From NCBI RefSeq assembly GCF_947241125.1, contig NZ_OX365700.1:3442001-3506000 (forward strand): DNA of 64,000 bases. Reading direction: 5' to 3'. Positions 1 through 9,071 of this stretch are shown piece after piece (position 1 is the first letter of the stretch; each line of letters starts with the position of its first letter). Source of the DNA: Nitrospira tepida. GTDB taxonomy: Bacteria; Nitrospirota; Nitrospiria; Nitrospirales; Nitrospiraceae. A program made the position numbers and the translations under genes. The notes beneath the pieces are model-generated. The model saw only the letters and a list, made by a program, of their open reading frames with translations. It made no database searches and had not been told where the DNA came from.

Positions 1-1
1 G

Positions 2-772
2 CTCCGGCGCGCCTACGATGAGTTGGAGATGCGGGTGCAAGAACGCACGGCGGAGATCACGGCGAAAAGCCGGGATCTGGAAACGCTCCTGTATGTCACG
101 TCGCATGATCTACGGGAGCCACTTCGGTCCATTGAGAATTTCTCGCGCATGGTGCATGACCGCTATGGCGAGAAATTGGAAGAAAAAGGACAGGACTTCT
201 TGAGCCGGGTGATTCGTGCTGCCCGGCGCATGGATCGTCTGCTTGCCGACATCTTGGCGCTTTCGCGGGCGCAACGCATGGAGATCCCGGATGACGACAT
301 CGATGGGGAAACGATCGTGCAGGAGGCCCTCACACGACTGGAAGATGTGGTCAGCAAGACAGGAGCCCACGTGCGGATTGCCCGAACACTCCCACGCCTT
401 CGGGTGAACAAGACCTGGGCTACCCAGGCTGTATATAACCTGCTCGCCAACGCGCTCAAATTTACATGCCACGGAGAACCAGCAGACATTGAGGTCCTTC
501 CCTATCATTCCAAGGAGAGCAATGCGGCGTTGGGCCTTGCCGTATGCGACCGTGGGCCGGGAGTGGCCCCCGAGCATGCCGAACGGATTTTTCAGCTCTT
601 CCAGCGGGCCGTGGGACGGGAAGTCGACGGGACAGGAGCCGGCTTGGCTATTGTGCGGCAAGTGGCCGAACGCCATGGCGGACGGGCCTGGGTTCAGCCT
701 CGAGTCGGAGGTGGCTCGGAATTCATCCTCACGTTCGGAACCACTCCTGCGATGGAAAGGAGCCCAGCATGA
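2..772 (+). CDS. Sensor histidine kinase, C-terminal part (5' end outside window)
   Basis: The frame is open from the first bases of the window, so the gene begins upstream; 256 residues are visible. A short coiled-coil-like linker (LRRAYDELEMRVQERTAE) leads into a HisKA dimerisation domain with the phosphoacceptor H-box SHDLREPLRS, then a HATPase_c domain with N-box NLLANALKFT, G1 box DRGPGV and G2 box GTGAGLAIV. The organisation is that of phytochrome-like or PAS kinases, whose sensor domains would be upstream. The stop overlaps the ATG of the following response regulator by 4 bases (ATGA), so the two are translationally coupled and probably form a kinase/regulator pair. Confidence 0.9.
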   Translation, partial: LRRAYDELEMRVQERTAEITAKSRDLETLLYVTSHDLREPLRSIENFSRMVHDRYGEKLEEKGQDFLSRVIRAARRMDRLLADILALSRAQRMEIPDDDIDGETIVQEALTRLEDVVSKTGAHVRIARTLPRLRVNKTWATQAVYNLLANALKFTCHGEPADIEVLPYHSKESNAALGLAVCDRGPGVAPEHAERIFQLFQRAVGREVDGTGAGLAIVRQVAERHGGRAWVQPRVGGGSEFILTFGTTPAMERSPA

Positions 773-1206
773 AAACGCGCCCCATCGAGATCTTGCTCGT
801 GGAGGACAATGAAGACGACATCGTCTTGATCCAAGAGGTCTTCGGCGATGCGAGCCTGGTGAATGTCATGAAAACCGTTCGCGATGGGGAGGAAGCCTTG
901 GCCTACCTGCGGGGCGAAGGGCCCTATCGAGATGCCCTGGTGCCGGGGTTGATTCTGCTCGACATCAACATGCCGAGAAAAAACGGATTTGAGGTGTTGA
1001 AGGAGATGAAGAGCGATCCTCGCTTACGCGCCCTTCCTGTGGTCATGCTAACCACGAGCGACCGCGAGGAGGATGTGCTCCGATCCTATGCGGATGGAGC
1101 CTGCTCCTACATCCGAAAGCCCCTGGATCTTCAGCATTTCTCCAAGGTCGTCGGGCAGTTTGAGTTGTACTGGACCCTTGTGTCACGACTTCCGGTTTCT
1201 GCGTAG
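769..1206 (+). CDS. Single-domain response regulator (Rcp1/CheY-like)
   Basis: This 145-residue protein is a stand-alone receiver domain. The acidic pocket is in VEDNEDD, the phosphoacceptor Asp is in LILLDINMP, the switch Thr is in VVMLTTSD and the conserved Lys is in YIRKPLD. The insert GEGPYRDALVPG before the phosphorylation site is typical of Rcp1-type regulators that partner phytochrome-like kinases. The ATG at 769 overlaps the stop of the preceding kinase and has GAAAGGAG upstream, which fixes the start. No output domain is present, so it probably acts by protein-protein interaction or as a phosphate carrier. It ends with TAG, showing that TAG is an ordinary stop here. Confidence 0.9.
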   Translation: MKTRPIEILLVEDNEDDIVLIQEVFGDASLVNVMKTVRDGEEALAYLRGEGPYRDALVPGLILLDINMPRKNGFEVLKEMKSDPRLRALPVVMLTTSDREEDVLRSYADGACSYIRKPLDLQHFSKVVGQFELYWTLVSRLPVSA

Positions 1207-1215
1207 GAGCACCTG

Positions 1216-1635
1216 ATGCGCGTGTTGCTCATCGAAGACAACGAAGACGACGTCTATCTCATTCGTGAGATACTGGCGGATCGCAAAGAGGCCCGATTCG
1301 ACGTCGAATCGGTCGATCGCCTTGACCAGGGCCTGAAACACTTGGTGGAAGGTAGAATCGATATCGTCTTGTTGGACCTTTCTCTCCCGGACAGTCACGG
1401 GCTCGGGACTTTTGAGAAGACCCATGCTGCGGGAAAGGATCTTCCGATCATTGTGCTGACGGGTCTCGATGACGAAGGTGTGGCGATGCAGGCAATGCGG
1501 GCGGGCGCACAGGACTATCTCGTGAAAAATAGAATGGACGGCGATCTGCTCGTCCGGGCGATCCGCTACGCCGTGGAACGCAAAGGTACGGAAGCCGCCC
1601 TCCGGAAGAGCGAAGCGCAATTCCGACAGGCGTAG
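1216..1635 (+). CDS. Receiver-domain protein; likely N-terminal part of a split hybrid kinase
   Basis: The 139 residues form a receiver domain (LLIEDNEDD, phosphoacceptor Asp in IVLLDLSLPD, LTGLDDEG, Lys in YLVKNRM) followed by the helical linker RKSEAQFRQA. The frame then meets TAG at 1633-1635 and continues without a shift as [18 protein letters not shown]. In this kinase family the linker normally reads AQKMEAVGRLAGG, so the TAG sits where CAG (Gln) is expected, a single C-to-T change. Either the gene is a recent nonsense mutant, or receiver and kinase are now made as two proteins. GAGCACCTG precedes the ATG, 9 bases after the upstream regulator. Confidence 0.85.
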   Translation: MRVLLIEDNEDDVYLIREILADRKEARFDVESVDRLDQGLKHLVEGRIDIVLLDLSLPDSHGLGTFEKTHAAGKDLPIIVLTGLDDEGVAMQAMRAGAQDYLVKNRMDGDLLVRAIRYAVERKGTEAALRKSEAQFRQA

Positions 1636-1638
1636 AAG

Positions 1639-2802
1639 ATGGAAAGCGTCGGGCGCCTGGCTGGCGGCATTGCGCACGACTTCAACAATCTCCTGACCGT
1701 CATTAACGGTTACACCGAAATGATCCTGCCAGAGATGGAGTTTGGGACCATCGGTCGTAAATGGGTGGAAGAGGTGAAGGAAGCCGGCCATCGGGCCGCA
1801 ACGTTGACTCGCCAATTGCTGGCCTTCAGTCGCCAACAGGTGCTCGAACCGCAGGTGCTGGATGTGAACGCGGCTACCCAAAATATCGCGAAGTTCCTTC
1901 GTCGACTGATCGGCGAAGACATCAACTTGGTTCTCTGTCTCGGTGCGGAGGTGAGCAAAGTGCACATGGACCCGGGGCAGCTCGATCAAGTCATCATGAA
2001 TCTGGGCGTGAACGCGCGGGACGCCATGGCCGAGGGCGGAGAATTGACCATCGAAACCCGTGATGTCGTGCGGAAAGAACCTGCTGGAGGCGCCGGGAAC
2101 AGGCTCCCACCCGGACGGTATGTGGTCTTAACCGTTCGGGATACCGGTTGCGGGATGACCGAGGAGGTCCAGACCCGCATTTTCGAGCCGTTCTTCACCA
2201 CGAAAGAACCGGGCAAGGGGACAGGATTAGGCCTCGCCACAGTCTATGGAATCGTGAACCAGAGCGGCGGCCACATCGAGGTGCTCAGCAAGAGCGGCCA
2301 GGGAACCACGCTCAACATTTACCTTCCCGGAGTCGAGGACGAGGTTAGTGGGCTACGTGAGCCGGCTCCGCTGCGACCTGAGCACTTACGGGGCACTGAG
2401 ACCATCCTTCTCGTCGAAGATGACGAAATGGTCCGTAAACTCGCCCAGACGATTCTCGAAGGACAGGGCTATACAGTCCTCGAAGCCCGTAACGCCAACG
2501 AAGCGCTGCATATCGGACAAGAGCACGCAGGGCCCATTCATCTGCTGCTGACGGATACGATCATGCCCGGGCTGAACGGGCCGGAGTTGGCGGAACGTTT
2601 CCTGGCAGGGCGTCCGGGAACGAACGTCCTGTTCACGTCGGGCTATACAGACCGAACACGCGCGTACACGGGGCGGTCCCAGTTTGAGCGGTGTTTTCTT
2701 CAGAAGCCGTTTACTGCGGCGACCCTGACACGCAAGATCCGGGAGATTCTGGATTCACAACAGAAGCCGGTCGCGGCCAACTCTCGGAGCAAGGCGGCCT
2801 AA
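1639..2802 (+). CDS. Hybrid histidine kinase (HisKA-HATPase-REC); C-terminal part of the split gene
   Basis: The 387 residues start at the ATG three bases after the in-frame TAG. HisKA ([17 protein letters not shown], residues about 8-70), HATPase_c (about 120-235, with [16 protein letters not shown] and [14 protein letters not shown]) and a C-terminal receiver (about 255-380, Asp in LLTDTIMPG, Lys in LQKPF) are all intact. No good ribosome-binding site lies before 1639, so expression would need coupling to the upstream reading frame or readthrough. The intact domains argue that the disruption is recent or tolerated. The protein has no membrane segment and would be cytoplasmic. Confidence 0.85.
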   Translation: MESVGRLAGGIAHDFNNLLTVINGYTEMILPEMEFGTIGRKWVEEVKEAGHRAATLTRQLLAFSRQQVLEPQVLDVNAATQNIAKFLRRLIGEDINLVLCLGAEVSKVHMDPGQLDQVIMNLGVNARDAMAEGGELTIETRDVVRKEPAGGAGNRLPPGRYVVLTVRDTGCGMTEEVQTRIFEPFFTTKEPGKGTGLGLATVYGIVNQSGGHIEVLSKSGQGTTLNIYLPGVEDEVSGLREPAPLRPEHLRGTETILLVEDDEMVRKLAQTILEGQGYTVLEARNANEALHIGQEHAGPIHLLLTDTIMPGLNGPELAERFLAGRPGTNVLFTSGYTDRTRAYTGRSQFERCFLQKPFTAATLTRKIREILDSQQKPVAANSRSKAA

Positions 2803-2884
2803 TCGCGTATTCGGCCCCCTGCAGGAAGCGATGATGCCAATAGGTCGGTGATCTCGCAGTCGACACACATCAAAGGACAGCGAT

Positions 2885-3301
2885 ATGGCTAAAATTCTAT
2901 CTGTCGACGATGACGCCCACGTGCGTGAATTACTGCATGCCGTGATCCAACGAAAAGGCCATCAGGTCGTCTCGGCTGACAACGGTCAGCATGGGATACA
3001 GGTCTTTCGCCGCGAACAACCAGACATCACGATCTTGGACATGGACATGCCGGATATGAACGGCATCTCGGTCCTCAAGGCGATCCGATCGGTCGATCCC
3101 CAGGCAGCCGTGATTGTGCTCACCGGTACCGGGACGCACGTCTTGGAGAAGCAAGCGGCCGACTTGGGTGTCAGGCATTTCTTGGCAAAGGGATTTTCCC
3201 TCCACGAACTTGGAGCGGCCATTGATCAAGTGATGAAAGAACGTGGGCTGTCCGTTCCGGTTGCCCCACAATTGCGGTGGAAAATGAAGGCAAGACAGTA
3301 G
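2885..3301 (+). CDS. Single-domain response regulator
   Basis: This is a 138-residue receiver domain (MAKILSVDDDAHV, phosphoacceptor Asp in ITILDMDMPDMNG, Thr in IVLTGTG, Lys in FLAKGFS) with a short basic tail and no output domain. AAAGGACAGCGAT precedes the ATG. It lies 82 bases downstream of the hybrid kinase in the same direction and is a plausible phosphoryl acceptor of it. A close paralogue, including the unusual AKGFS/QKGFS motif after the switch residue, is encoded at 8486-8896 on the other strand. Confidence 0.88.
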   Translation: MAKILSVDDDAHVRELLHAVIQRKGHQVVSADNGQHGIQVFRREQPDITILDMDMPDMNGISVLKAIRSVDPQAAVIVLTGTGTHVLEKQAADLGVRHFLAKGFSLHELGAAIDQVMKERGLSVPVAPQLRWKMKARQ

Positions 3302-3582
3302 AGCGCAGTGGTGGGCTGGATCGACGAAGCGCCGAAACTCCTCGATATATTGACGAGCTGTTACCTGTTGTTGGGTATCGAGACGAAGGCCGTAAGTCCA
3401 TTAAACAAGGACGGGCTTGAATACCGGCAGTGTGGTGCACAGTGTTCCGTTCATCACTCGTCAGATTAGAGAGAGCAGCTCCTAGCCGGTTCCAGACGTC
3501 ATGTCGCCGGGGCAGCTCCTCACCCGCCGCAGCCATATCTTCTTGACCGGCAAGGACGAGTCACGGCCACCGCCTGCAAGTG

Positions 3583-4662
3583 TTATTGCAATGCGTCCGG
3601 GGGAGTCTTGAGGAACTTCGCGAACCGGGTCTTGTCGATCGCCTTCTCATGGGCCTCTTCCGGGCTGATCCATTTCCTGTTCAGGAGGTCCTGAATCGCG
3701 TCATCCAACGTTTGCATGCCGACGTTCCTCCCGGTCTGCATGACCGAGGCGATCTGAAAGGTTTTGGCGTCCCGGATCAGGTTCGCGACCGCGGGCGTGC
3801 ACACCAGGATTTCCAGCGCCGCGCAGCGTCCCTTTTGATCAATCCGCTTGAACAGGTTTTGAGCGACCACCACCCGCAGCGCCGTCGAGAGCGTGTTGCG
3901 GATCTGGGCCTGCTCTTGATGGGGAAACACTTCGATCACCCGGTCGACGGTTTTCGCCGCGCTTTCCGTGTGGAGCGTGCCGAACACCAGATGCCCGGTC
4001 GAGGCTGCCTCGACCGCTAACCGGATCGTTTCCAAATCCCGCATTTCTCCCACCAGGATGATGTCCGGGTCCTCCCGCAGCGCTCCCCGCAGCGCGGCCG
4101 CAAACGATTGGGTATGGACGCCTACCTCCCGATGATTGACGATGCAGCCGTGGCTCTGGTGGACGAACTCGATCGGGTCCTCGATAGTGAGAATGTGATC
4201 CCGCCGATGCTTGTTGGCATGGTCGATCATCGCGGCGAGCGTCGTGGATTTGCCGCTGCCCGTCGGCCCCGTCACCAGCACCAACCCTTTCTTGAGCATC
4301 GCCGCGCGGGTCAGGATTGGCGGCAGGCCCAGTTCGTCGGCTGTGAGTACCTGACTGGGGATCTTACGAAAGACCGCTGCGCACCCGTACTTCTGATTGA
4401 ATAGATTGGCCCGGAAACGCGCCAGTCCCGGGATTTCATAACCGAAATCGACGTCTCCCGTTTCCTCGAATTGTGCTCGCTTGGGAGCGGGCGTGATCTC
4501 GTATAGAAGTTCACGCAGAGCACCATCCTCCAGCGCGCCCTGCCCGTCGATCCGTTCGAGTTCTCCATGGAGTCGCATCGAGGGGCGTTGGCCGGCGATC
4601 AGGTGGAGATCCGATCCTCCGCGATCGGCGAGCATCCGGAACAGGTCATCAATTTTGGCCAT
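3583..4662 (-). CDS. pilT: Type IV pilus retraction ATPase PilT-like
   Basis: The 359-residue protein has the PilT architecture: an N-terminal PAS-like domain (MAKIDDLFRMLADRGGSDLHL) and a RecA-like ATPase with Walker A GPTGSGKST, Asp box, Walker B (DIILVGEMRD) and His box (TGHLVFGTLHT). Retraction ATPases depolymerise type IV pili at the inner membrane. The PilT signature AIRNLIRE is changed to AVANLIRD, so it could be a PilU-like or secretion-related variant. No other pilus gene is nearby. GAAGGAGTTCAC precedes the ATG. Confidence 0.88.
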   Translation of the reverse strand: MAKIDDLFRMLADRGGSDLHLIAGQRPSMRLHGELERIDGQGALEDGALRELLYEITPAPKRAQFEETGDVDFGYEIPGLARFRANLFNQKYGCAAVFRKIPSQVLTADELGLPPILTRAAMLKKGLVLVTGPTGSGKSTTLAAMIDHANKHRRDHILTIEDPIEFVHQSHGCIVNHREVGVHTQSFAAALRGALREDPDIILVGEMRDLETIRLAVEAASTGHLVFGTLHTESAAKTVDRVIEVFPHQEQAQIRNTLSTALRVVVAQNLFKRIDQKGRCAALEILVCTPAVANLIRDAKTFQIASVMQTGRNVGMQTLDDAIQDLLNRKWISPEEAHEKAIDKTRFAKFLKTPPDALQ

Positions 4663-4741
4663 GTGAACTCCTTCGGGTTATCACGGACGCGGATCCGACA
4701 GTTTCCGGATCAACAGCAGCCAGGGATCAGGCGAGGTCCGT

Positions 4742-5128
4742 TCACTCTTCAGCCTGAGCAATCGGTGCCACGCCATGATGCGCGTTCGGCATCATCTGGT
4801 CCGATGCCGGCTGTACGCTCGACAAAGCCTGAATGAAACGAGTCAATCGAAGCTGGTCATGTGCCTCCATCTTGATCAATTCAATACCGAACTTTCCGGG
4901 CACGGCCCAGCGGACGGGAGCCAAATCGACCCGGAGTGGGGCCCAGGAATCCGGGAGAAGGATCCGAACTTCCAGGTACAGTCCCGTCACCACCATCACG
5001 TCGCTTTCAACAGCACACCCCTTGACGGACAAGTCCGTCATCCGCCCGGCCCCGACCACTCCATCCCCCGCGAACACCAGGGGACAAATGATCTGAAACC
5101 GAGGATACCGACGGTGCTCGACGCTCAT
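4742..5128 (-). CDS. PilZ-domain protein (c-di-GMP binding)
   Basis: The 128-residue protein carries the two PilZ signatures: an RxxxR-type motif near the start (RRYPRF, residues 6-11) and DLSVKG (DxSxxG) about 25 residues later. PilZ domains bind cyclic di-GMP and pass the signal to motility, surface or secretion systems. Its start overlaps the stop of the large hybrid kinase by 4 bases (ATGA), so it is the last gene of that signalling operon and could be an output of it. A second, flagellar PilZ gene is at 39045-39650. Confidence 0.85.
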   Translation of the reverse strand: MSVEHRRYPRFQIICPLVFAGDGVVGAGRMTDLSVKGCAVESDVMVVTGLYLEVRILLPDSWAPLRVDLAPVRWAVPGKFGIELIKMEAHDQLRLTRFIQALSSVQPASDQMMPNAHHGVAPIAQAEE

Positions 5129-8127
5129 ACTGTGTCACCTCCTGGGTGTGGTTCCTGTGACTGGTCCGGAACGCCGACCGTGCATGACGGCGGGACGTCC
5201 CCCAAAATCTTGCGGATCTTGCGCAGCAGCGCCACCGTCGTGAAGGGCTTCTGAAGGAAATTGACTCCCTCGGTCATCACTCCATGGCGGAAGACCGCAT
5301 CGTCCGTATAGCCGGACATGTACAAGACTCTGAGGTCCGGCAGAGCCGATGACAACTCCTTCGCGAGTTCTCGCCCTCCCATCTGCGGCATGACCACATC
5401 GGTCAAGAGCACATGAATCGGTCCCACATGGTGCCGGGCCTGTAGGATGGCCTCAAACCCATGCGGCGCCTGCAAGACCCCGTAGCCGTGCACCCGCAAG
5501 GTATCGCAGACCAGCGCCCGGACCGCCGGTTCATCCTCGACCACCAGAATCGTCTCTGTTCCTCGCAGGTCATCCGTCTCCGAGGCGCGGTCGGATTCGT
5601 CCATCGGAGCCTTGGTCGCAGGCAGGTACACCTGAAAGGTCGTCCCTCGCCCCGGTTCGCTGTTCACCAGGATGGTGCCGCCGCTTTGCTTCACGATGCC
5701 ATAGACGGTAGCCAGGCCCAGGCCCGTTCCTTTTCCTTTGGGTTTGGTGGTGAAGAAGGGCTCAAAGATGCGGCTCAAGACCGCGGCATCCATCCCCATC
5801 CCCGAATCGCTCACGGTCATCCGAATATACGGCCCCTCGTGCCGTTCCCCCTCCGGCGATTCGAAACCAGGAGCCAGGTCCACATTCTCAGTCTGGACGG
5901 TTAAGCGGCCGCCTTCCGGCATGGCATCGCGCGCGTTCACCGCCAAATTAATCACCACTTGCTCCAGTTGAACAGGATCCGCCTTGATCCTGTTCAGCGC
6001 CGGGTCCAGCAGGACGTAGAGTTCGATGTCCTCGCCGAGAAGCGGCTTCAACATGTCCTGTAACCGCGTGATGACGACATTCAGATCGACAACCTTCGGC
6101 TGAAGCATCTGCCGTCGGCTGAAGGCCAACAGTTGCGAGGTCAACCCGGCGGCACGGCTCCCCGCTTGCTGAATCTGTTCAAGGCTTCTGATCTGATCAT
6201 CGCCCAGGCGCACGGTATCCATCAGCAAGAGCGCGCTGTGCCCGTTGATCACCGTCAACATGTTGTTGAAATCGTGCGCGACCCCTCCGGCAAGCTGTCC
6301 GATGGCCTCCATTTTGTGGCTGTGATTCAACCGTTGTTCGAGCTGTTTTTGCCTGGTGACGTCCCTCACGACAACCTGGCTGACCACCGCCTTTTCGAAC
6401 GGCAGGGCGGAGGCGGCCACTTCGACATCGACGCTCGCCCCATCCAGACGGATGAGCCGATGTCCTACAGGCGACAGGGCCTCGTGCGAGCGAATCGCTT
6501 GGCTGATCGTGTTCAGCCTGTCCGGATCATGATCAGGGTCGAAGAAATCCAGAGGAGACCGGTTAATGACCTGATCGGGGCTTACCGCGCCCAAGAGTCT
6601 GAACCCCGTCTGGTTCACGAAGATGATGCGCATGCCGCGTACGATCAGAATCGCGTCCGGCGAGACCTCGACCAGCCGGCGATACCGCTCCTCGCTCTCC
6701 TTCAAGGCGTCTTCTGCGGCCTTTCTCGGAGTGATGTCCTGCATCTGGACGACATAATAGATCGGCCGTTCCTCGCTGTCCTGAACCAGAGAAGCATTGA
6801 TCAGGACCCACACGTGATGTCCATGCTTGTGAACGAACCGTTTTTCCACCGGATCGGCCTGGATGGAACCGGCCAGAGCACGGCAGAGGCTTGACCATTC
6901 GAAAGCCCTGTCGTCCGGATCCATGAGAGTCTGAATCGTCGCATCGCGCAGTTCTGATTCCGCATACCCCACCAGATGACACAGCGCCTGATTCACGCGC
7001 AGGCAGCGTCCCTCCAACGAGACCAGGGCCATACCAATCGGCGCGTTCTCGAACGCGCACCGGAATTGCTCCGTCGTCAGGCGGAGGGCCTGCTCCGATT
7101 CCTTCCGATCGGTGATATCGATGGCGATGCCGCCGAGCAGGCGCCGCCCCGTTGAGTCCTTCAATGGAAACTTGAAGACCATGAAAGCACGGACCTGCCC
7201 GTCGGGCATGGGGACGCTCTCTTCGATTTCGATCGCCCGGTCATACTTCAGCACGTGCCGGTCATTGTCTTTTAGGCGTCGCGCAACGGGCTCGGGCCAC
7301 AACTGCAAGTCCTTCTTGCCTTCCCACTCCGTTTTGGACAAGGCAAAATATCGCTCGAACGTCTTGTTGACATAGAGCATGCGTCCGGTGGCGTCCTTGA
7401 TGAACGCCACCGATGGGCTATTATCCATGAATGCATGAAACCGCTGTTCGCTCTCTCGTAACGCCTCCTCAACGCGCCGCCTCTCCTGCATTTCTCGCAG
7501 CAACCGTTGTTTATCTTGGTTCAACTGGCGGGCGGAGTGATTGGAAACGCCGTAATAGATCCCCAGAATCATGAGGATAGGGATCTGGAGCAACTGGCTT
7601 TCATTCAAGGACCCGTGTTCGCTGAGATCAAGATAGAGGACTCCGCCGTACGCCAGGCACAGCACGACTGTCAGAGCCATAAGTTGGCTGAGCGTCGGGA
7701 CCAAAGCGGCAATGAGCAGAATGAGAAAATAGGCCACATAGAAATTCGAGTTCGCCGCACCCGACGCATAGATCATCGCGGTGGTGATGGCCGTGTCGCC
7801 CAGGACTAGACTGCCCGTGAACCACCGACTGAACCAGAATCGTTCTGGAATCGCGGCCAGGCAGACGATGCTCAGGAGCAGGCCCGCGATGGCCAGATGA
7901 GCCACCTCTTCTGCGATGATGGCTGTCCGGCTGAAGATCAACTGATAGCTGAGCACGATCACTACGAGCGCGTGCAGTAACACCAACTGTCGACGGTTGG
8001 GCGATTTGGTGGCGATCACCTCTTCTGGCACCATCCCAGAAGCGGGTTCATCCGAGACGGGCGATGGCAGTCCCTCCGCATTGACCGGAGGCCTGGTGAA
8101 CAAATCCCGAAACCAGCTCATGCGCAT
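5125..8127 (-). CDS. Membrane hybrid histidine kinase (6TM-like, 3 PAS, HisKA, HATPase, REC)
   Basis: The 1000-residue kinase begins with about six hydrophobic segments (residues 45-205), then three PAS domains (about 225-590), HisKA with the H-box GGVAHDFNNMLTVI (about residue 620), HATPase_c (about 710-825, [14 protein letters not shown]) and a C-terminal receiver (about 850-970, Asp in LLTDVVMPQ, Lys in LQKPF). It would autophosphorylate and relay to its own receiver in response to a membrane or cytosolic signal. Starts are possible at 8127 or at 8121; the latter overlaps the stop of the upstream receiver as ATGA and is probably used. It is co-transcribed with two receiver genes upstream and a PilZ gene downstream. 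Confidence 0.92.
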   Translation of the reverse strand: MRMSWFRDLFTRPPVNAEGLPSPVSDEPASGMVPEEVIATKSPNRRQLVLLHALVVIVLSYQLIFSRTAIIAEEVAHLAIAGLLLSIVCLAAIPERFWFSRWFTGSLVLGDTAITTAMIYASGAANSNFYVAYFLILLIAALVPTLSQLMALTVVLCLAYGGVLYLDLSEHGSLNESQLLQIPILMILGIYYGVSNHSARQLNQDKQRLLREMQERRRVEEALRESEQRFHAFMDNSPSVAFIKDATGRMLYVNKTFERYFALSKTEWEGKKDLQLWPEPVARRLKDNDRHVLKYDRAIEIEESVPMPDGQVRAFMVFKFPLKDSTGRRLLGGIAIDITDRKESEQALRLTTEQFRCAFENAPIGMALVSLEGRCLRVNQALCHLVGYAESELRDATIQTLMDPDDRAFEWSSLCRALAGSIQADPVEKRFVHKHGHHVWVLINASLVQDSEERPIYYVVQMQDITPRKAAEDALKESEERYRRLVEVSPDAILIVRGMRIIFVNQTGFRLLGAVSPDQVINRSPLDFFDPDHDPDRLNTISQAIRSHEALSPVGHRLIRLDGASVDVEVAASALPFEKAVVSQVVVRDVTRQKQLEQRLNHSHKMEAIGQLAGGVAHDFNNMLTVINGHSALLLMDTVRLGDDQIRSLEQIQQAGSRAAGLTSQLLAFSRRQMLQPKVVDLNVVITRLQDMLKPLLGEDIELYVLLDPALNRIKADPVQLEQVVINLAVNARDAMPEGGRLTVQTENVDLAPGFESPEGERHEGPYIRMTVSDSGMGMDAAVLSRIFEPFFTTKPKGKGTGLGLATVYGIVKQSGGTILVNSEPGRGTTFQVYLPATKAPMDESDRASETDDLRGTETILVVEDEPAVRALVCDTLRVHGYGVLQAPHGFEAILQARHHVGPIHVLLTDVVMPQMGGRELAKELSSALPDLRVLYMSGYTDDAVFRHGVMTEGVNFLQKPFTTVALLRKIRKILGDVPPSCTVGVPDQSQEPHPGGDTV

Positions 8128-8489
8128 GGAGATGACCAGCCGATCCCGTGGAGGGCGCGGTCCAGCGTGTTCAAGAACTCATCGGGGTCAACGGGGGTGA
8201 AGAAATAGGCCGTCGCGCCTGGCCCGCCGGGCGGGCAGATCAGGCAGGAGGAGATCACCAGGATTGGAACGTGCCGCAACGCCGGAGCCGACCGCAGCCG
8301 AGCCAAACCGAGATCGCTGCCGCAGGAGGCGACCATAATGATCGCAGCCGGCGGGTCCCCGCCCCCGAACGCAAGCGCTTCGCCGGAAGGCTCGATCTCG
8401 ACCGGCAGAACGGCCCGTTGCTGGAGACAGCTCACCAGATCCGCGATCCTCTCGAGATCCCTATTGATCAGTACAATTCGTTGGCTCAT
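8118..8489 (-). CDS. Degenerate receiver-like protein (pseudo-receiver)
   Basis: The 123 residues follow the receiver fold pattern (MSQRIVLINRD, hydrophobic strands AAIIMV, VPILVIS, a terminal helix), but the phosphoacceptor region reads AAIIMVASCG with no Asp, the acidic pair near the N-terminus is lost and the switch-Lys region reads FFTPVDPDEF with Thr in place of Lys. It therefore probably cannot be phosphorylated and would work by binding partners. ATGA overlaps join it to the receiver gene upstream (8486) and to the kinase downstream (8121), so it is kept in a tightly coupled operon, which argues that it is functional. Confidence 0.65.
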   Translation of the reverse strand: MSQRIVLINRDLERIADLVSCLQQRAVLPVEIEPSGEALAFGGGDPPAAIIMVASCGSDLGLARLRSAPALRHVPILVISSCLICPPGGPGATAYFFTPVDPDEFLNTLDRALHGIGWSSPCA

Positions 8490-8896
8490 GAGGGCTCACC
8501 GGTTCCCCTGTTTGCTCCCGCCGAAAGCGAGCGCGGCACCTCTTTGAACACGCTGCGAAGCGCTTCTCCCAGGTTGTGCAGCGAGAACCCTTTTTGGATG
8601 AAGTGCTGCACCCCGAGCTCTCGGGCTTGCCTCTCGAGGGCGTCGGTCCCGGCTCCGGTCAAAATGATCACCGGCTCCGCCGGGTGGGCCTCCCGGATCT
8701 TCCGGAGGACGTCGATGCCGCTCATATCCGGAAGCTGAAGATCCAGAATCACCAGATGCGGGGCTTTGCGCTGATATAACGCCACGGCCTCCGTTCCCGT
8801 CGATGCCGGGATGACATCGTGTCGGAGGCGCTGCAGAATCGTTCCCAATAAATCCAACATCATCGGTTCGTCGTCGACGACGAGTATGGTGGCCAT
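8486..8896 (-). CDS. Single-domain response regulator
   Basis: Starting at the ATG at 8896 gives a 136-residue receiver (MATILVVDDEPMM, phosphoacceptor Asp in LVILDLQLPDMSG, Thr in IILTGAG, Lys in FIQKGFS). A longer reading from 8971 exists, but its first 25 residues do not fit the fold and AAAAGGAAACGGAT lies before 8896, so that start was chosen. Its stop overlaps the next gene by 4 bases. It resembles the plus-strand regulator at 2885-3301, suggesting duplication. It probably accepts phosphate from the hybrid kinase downstream. Confidence 0.87.
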   Translation of the reverse strand: MATILVVDDEPMMLDLLGTILQRLRHDVIPASTGTEAVALYQRKAPHLVILDLQLPDMSGIDVLRKIREAHPAEPVIILTGAGTDALERQARELGVQHFIQKGFSLHNLGEALRSVFKEVPRSLSAGANRGTGEPS

Positions 8897-9071
8897 ATCC
8901 GTTTCCTTTTCCTGGTGTGTGCGAGGTACGTGAAGGCTATCGCCTCGTTCAGCGGTGGCTTCAGACGGCATGTCTCAGCAATACACTCTAATGGATAGCA
9001 AATTGTAGTAACGGCGCAAGAGGGATATGGCCCTTCTCTGTTGCCTCTACGACGGAGAGAGGACAATGACC

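Noticed and set aside
1633-1635. TAG recoding (readthrough as an amino acid genome-wide)
   Set aside because: Adjacent genes ending at 1206 and 3301 use TAG as a normal stop, so general recoding is unlikely.
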